Below the pieces are notes generated by a model. That model saw only the letters and a list, made by a program, of their open reading frames with translations. It ran no database searches and had not been told where the DNA came from. Position numbers and translations under genes: made by a program. Below, piece by piece: positions 63,127 through 64,000 of a DNA stretch of 64,000 nt. Source of the stretch: an uncultured Saprospiraceae bacterium (GTDB lineage: Bacteria > Bacteroidota > Bacteroidia > Chitinophagales > Saprospiraceae); NCBI GenBank assembly GCA_938016265.1, contig CALLWB010000091.1:1-64000 (forward strand), in the 5' to 3' direction. Within the stretch, counting starts at the first letter, position 1. Every line of letters begins with the position of its first letter.

Positions 63127-64000
63127 ATGAAAATTCAACTATACGGACAGCCCACCTGGAACTATGAGTACCTGAGGATAAATCTTCTAAACAAAGCAAA
63201 AAAGTCAGGAGTCTCTTTGAAAATTGAGGAGATTAATAAATGGAGTACGATTCTAGAAGATGCTGTTGAGACGATTCCAACAGTCAAAATTGATGACAAC
63301 AACTTCGTTAGTAAATCAAGTGGGGAAAGCATCAATCATTTCGCAAAAAAGGTGTTCACTGCGATTCTGGAGAAAGAGAACTATGGTGAAATGCCTGTTT
63401 TGGTCGTCCCCGTTGATTTTTCTGAAGCCTCAAAAAATGCGTTTATCTATGCTGTCCAGCTCGCAGAAAAAATAAATGCCAGCATAAAAGTAGTACATGT
63501 ATACCATCCCAAAGCAAGGGATCAAGACGAGATGATCCTAAACGGGAAATCGGTAGAGATGGAAAAGCGAAAGAGGCTACAAGAATTCCTAGAACATAAT
63601 TCTAGCCATTGGCTGAATGAATCCATTGATTCTCCTTTGATAATGAATGAATTCCTTTATGGGATGCCTACAAAGAGTATTCTTGATTTTAGCAAAAAGT
63701 TTCAGAATTCTATAATCGTAATGGGGACTACAGGGCAAGGCAATAAGATGAAAAAACGCTATGGCTCTATTTCTACAGATGTCGCTCAATTGGCCGAATG
63801 CCCTGTATTGTTGATTCCTCCTAGCACGAAAGGTTTTAAGGTAGACCATATCTGCTATGCGCTTGACAAGGTTACTGTTGATACAAAAGCTGCGGTATAT
63901 TTAGCACCGTTGGCCAAGCAATTTGATGCCTTCGTCAGTCTTACCCATGTTTCGGATCAGAAAAATGATAAATGGCACGACTTGGTTCAGTACTGGAAAC
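63127..64000 (+). CDS. Thioredoxin-fold-USP fusion protein (3' end outside the window)
   Basis: The frame from ATG 63127 stays open to the end of the window (291 residues visible). Residues 1-80 look like a Thioredoxin_3-type fold (MKIQLYGQPTWNYEYLRINL, VETIPTVKID with the cis-proline site) but the redox Cys pair is absent. From about residue 100 a UspA domain starts (VLVVPVDFSEASKNAFIYAV), with the ATP loop GTTGQGNKMKKRYGS; a second UspA domain begins near residue 245. It starts 2 bp after the CBS gene. The ligand-binding use of the redox-dead fold is unknown. Confidence 0.85.
   Translation, partial: MKIQLYGQPTWNYEYLRINLLNKAKKSGVSLKIEEINKWSTILEDAVETIPTVKIDDNNFVSKSSGESINHFAKKVFTAILEKENYGEMPVLVVPVDFSEASKNAFIYAVQLAEKINASIKVVHVYHPKARDQDEMILNGKSVEMEKRKRLQEFLEHNSSHWLNESIDSPLIMNEFLYGMPTKSILDFSKKFQNSIIVMGTTGQGNKMKKRYGSISTDVAQLAECPVLLIPPSTKGFKVDHICYALDKVTVDTKAAVYLAPLAKQFDAFVSLTHVSDQKNDKWHDLVQYWK

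Overview
The window looks like chromosomal DNA of a Bacteroidota bacterium, most likely from the Saprospiria/Lewinella side. The reasons are type IX secretion (T9SS) sorting domains of both A and B type, PorV/PorQ-like barrels, a gingipain-type C25 peptidase, a stand-alone MnmD methyltransferase, a YtxJ-type bacilliredoxin and repeated use of the Bacteroidota promoter element TAnnTTTG. No tRNA, rRNA, CRISPR array, transposase or phage gene was recognised. Both window ends cut through genes.

Layout. 1-5.5 kb: end of a SprB-repeat surface protein, a PLP-dependent decarboxylase, a small cytochrome c and a helical-repeat protein. 5.6-6.0 kb: an unannotated transcription unit that may be a small RNA. 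6-13.4 kb: a three-gene leftward operon of two tandem PorV-like barrels and a 1654-residue C25 peptidase. 14-17 kb: tyrS, mnmD, ytxJ and a 45-residue lipoprotein. 17-35.5 kb: cell-wall and division genes mpl, a polyprenyl-phosphate glycosyltransferase, then the dcw cluster mraZ-rsmH-ftsL-ftsI-murE-mraY-murD-ftsW-murG-murC-ftsQ-ftsA-ftsZ. 35.5-36.1 kb: a tandem pair of 200-bp direct repeats. 36-44.4 kb: an ECF sigma factor, a membrane protein with a possible anti-sigma role, and three paralogous lipoproteins that share one promoter motif. 44.9-52.2 kb: an M28 peptidase, a secreted peptidoglycan-binding-like protein, a helical-repeat protein, a LytTR regulator, a dockerin-like T9SS cargo protein and three tandem structured repeats. 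52.2-64 kb: an accessory stress island.

The stress island is the most interesting part. It holds six universal stress proteins (one cut by the window end), a two-TM potassium channel, a DUF2892 membrane protein, a ribosome hibernation factor, a heavy-metal-binding protein and a CBS-domain protein. It also encodes a histidine kinase whose PAS domain carries the FixL haem-ligand pattern, next to a response regulator made of a receiver fused to a Crp/Fnr DNA-binding module. Five promoters in the island carry a TGA-N6-TCA box whose centre lies exactly 29.5 bp upstream of the -7 element, that is at about -41.5. Each has a second, sometimes degenerate, box exactly 22 bp further upstream. I infer an oxygen-responsive regulon in which the FixL-FixJ-FixK cascade of rhizobia is compressed into two proteins.

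A second self-contained circuit is the ECF sigma locus. The three lipoprotein paralogues each have the motif TGCARC-N16-KACTTTA upstream, and the sigma gene lies 40 bp behind the last paralogue, which suggests positive feedback.
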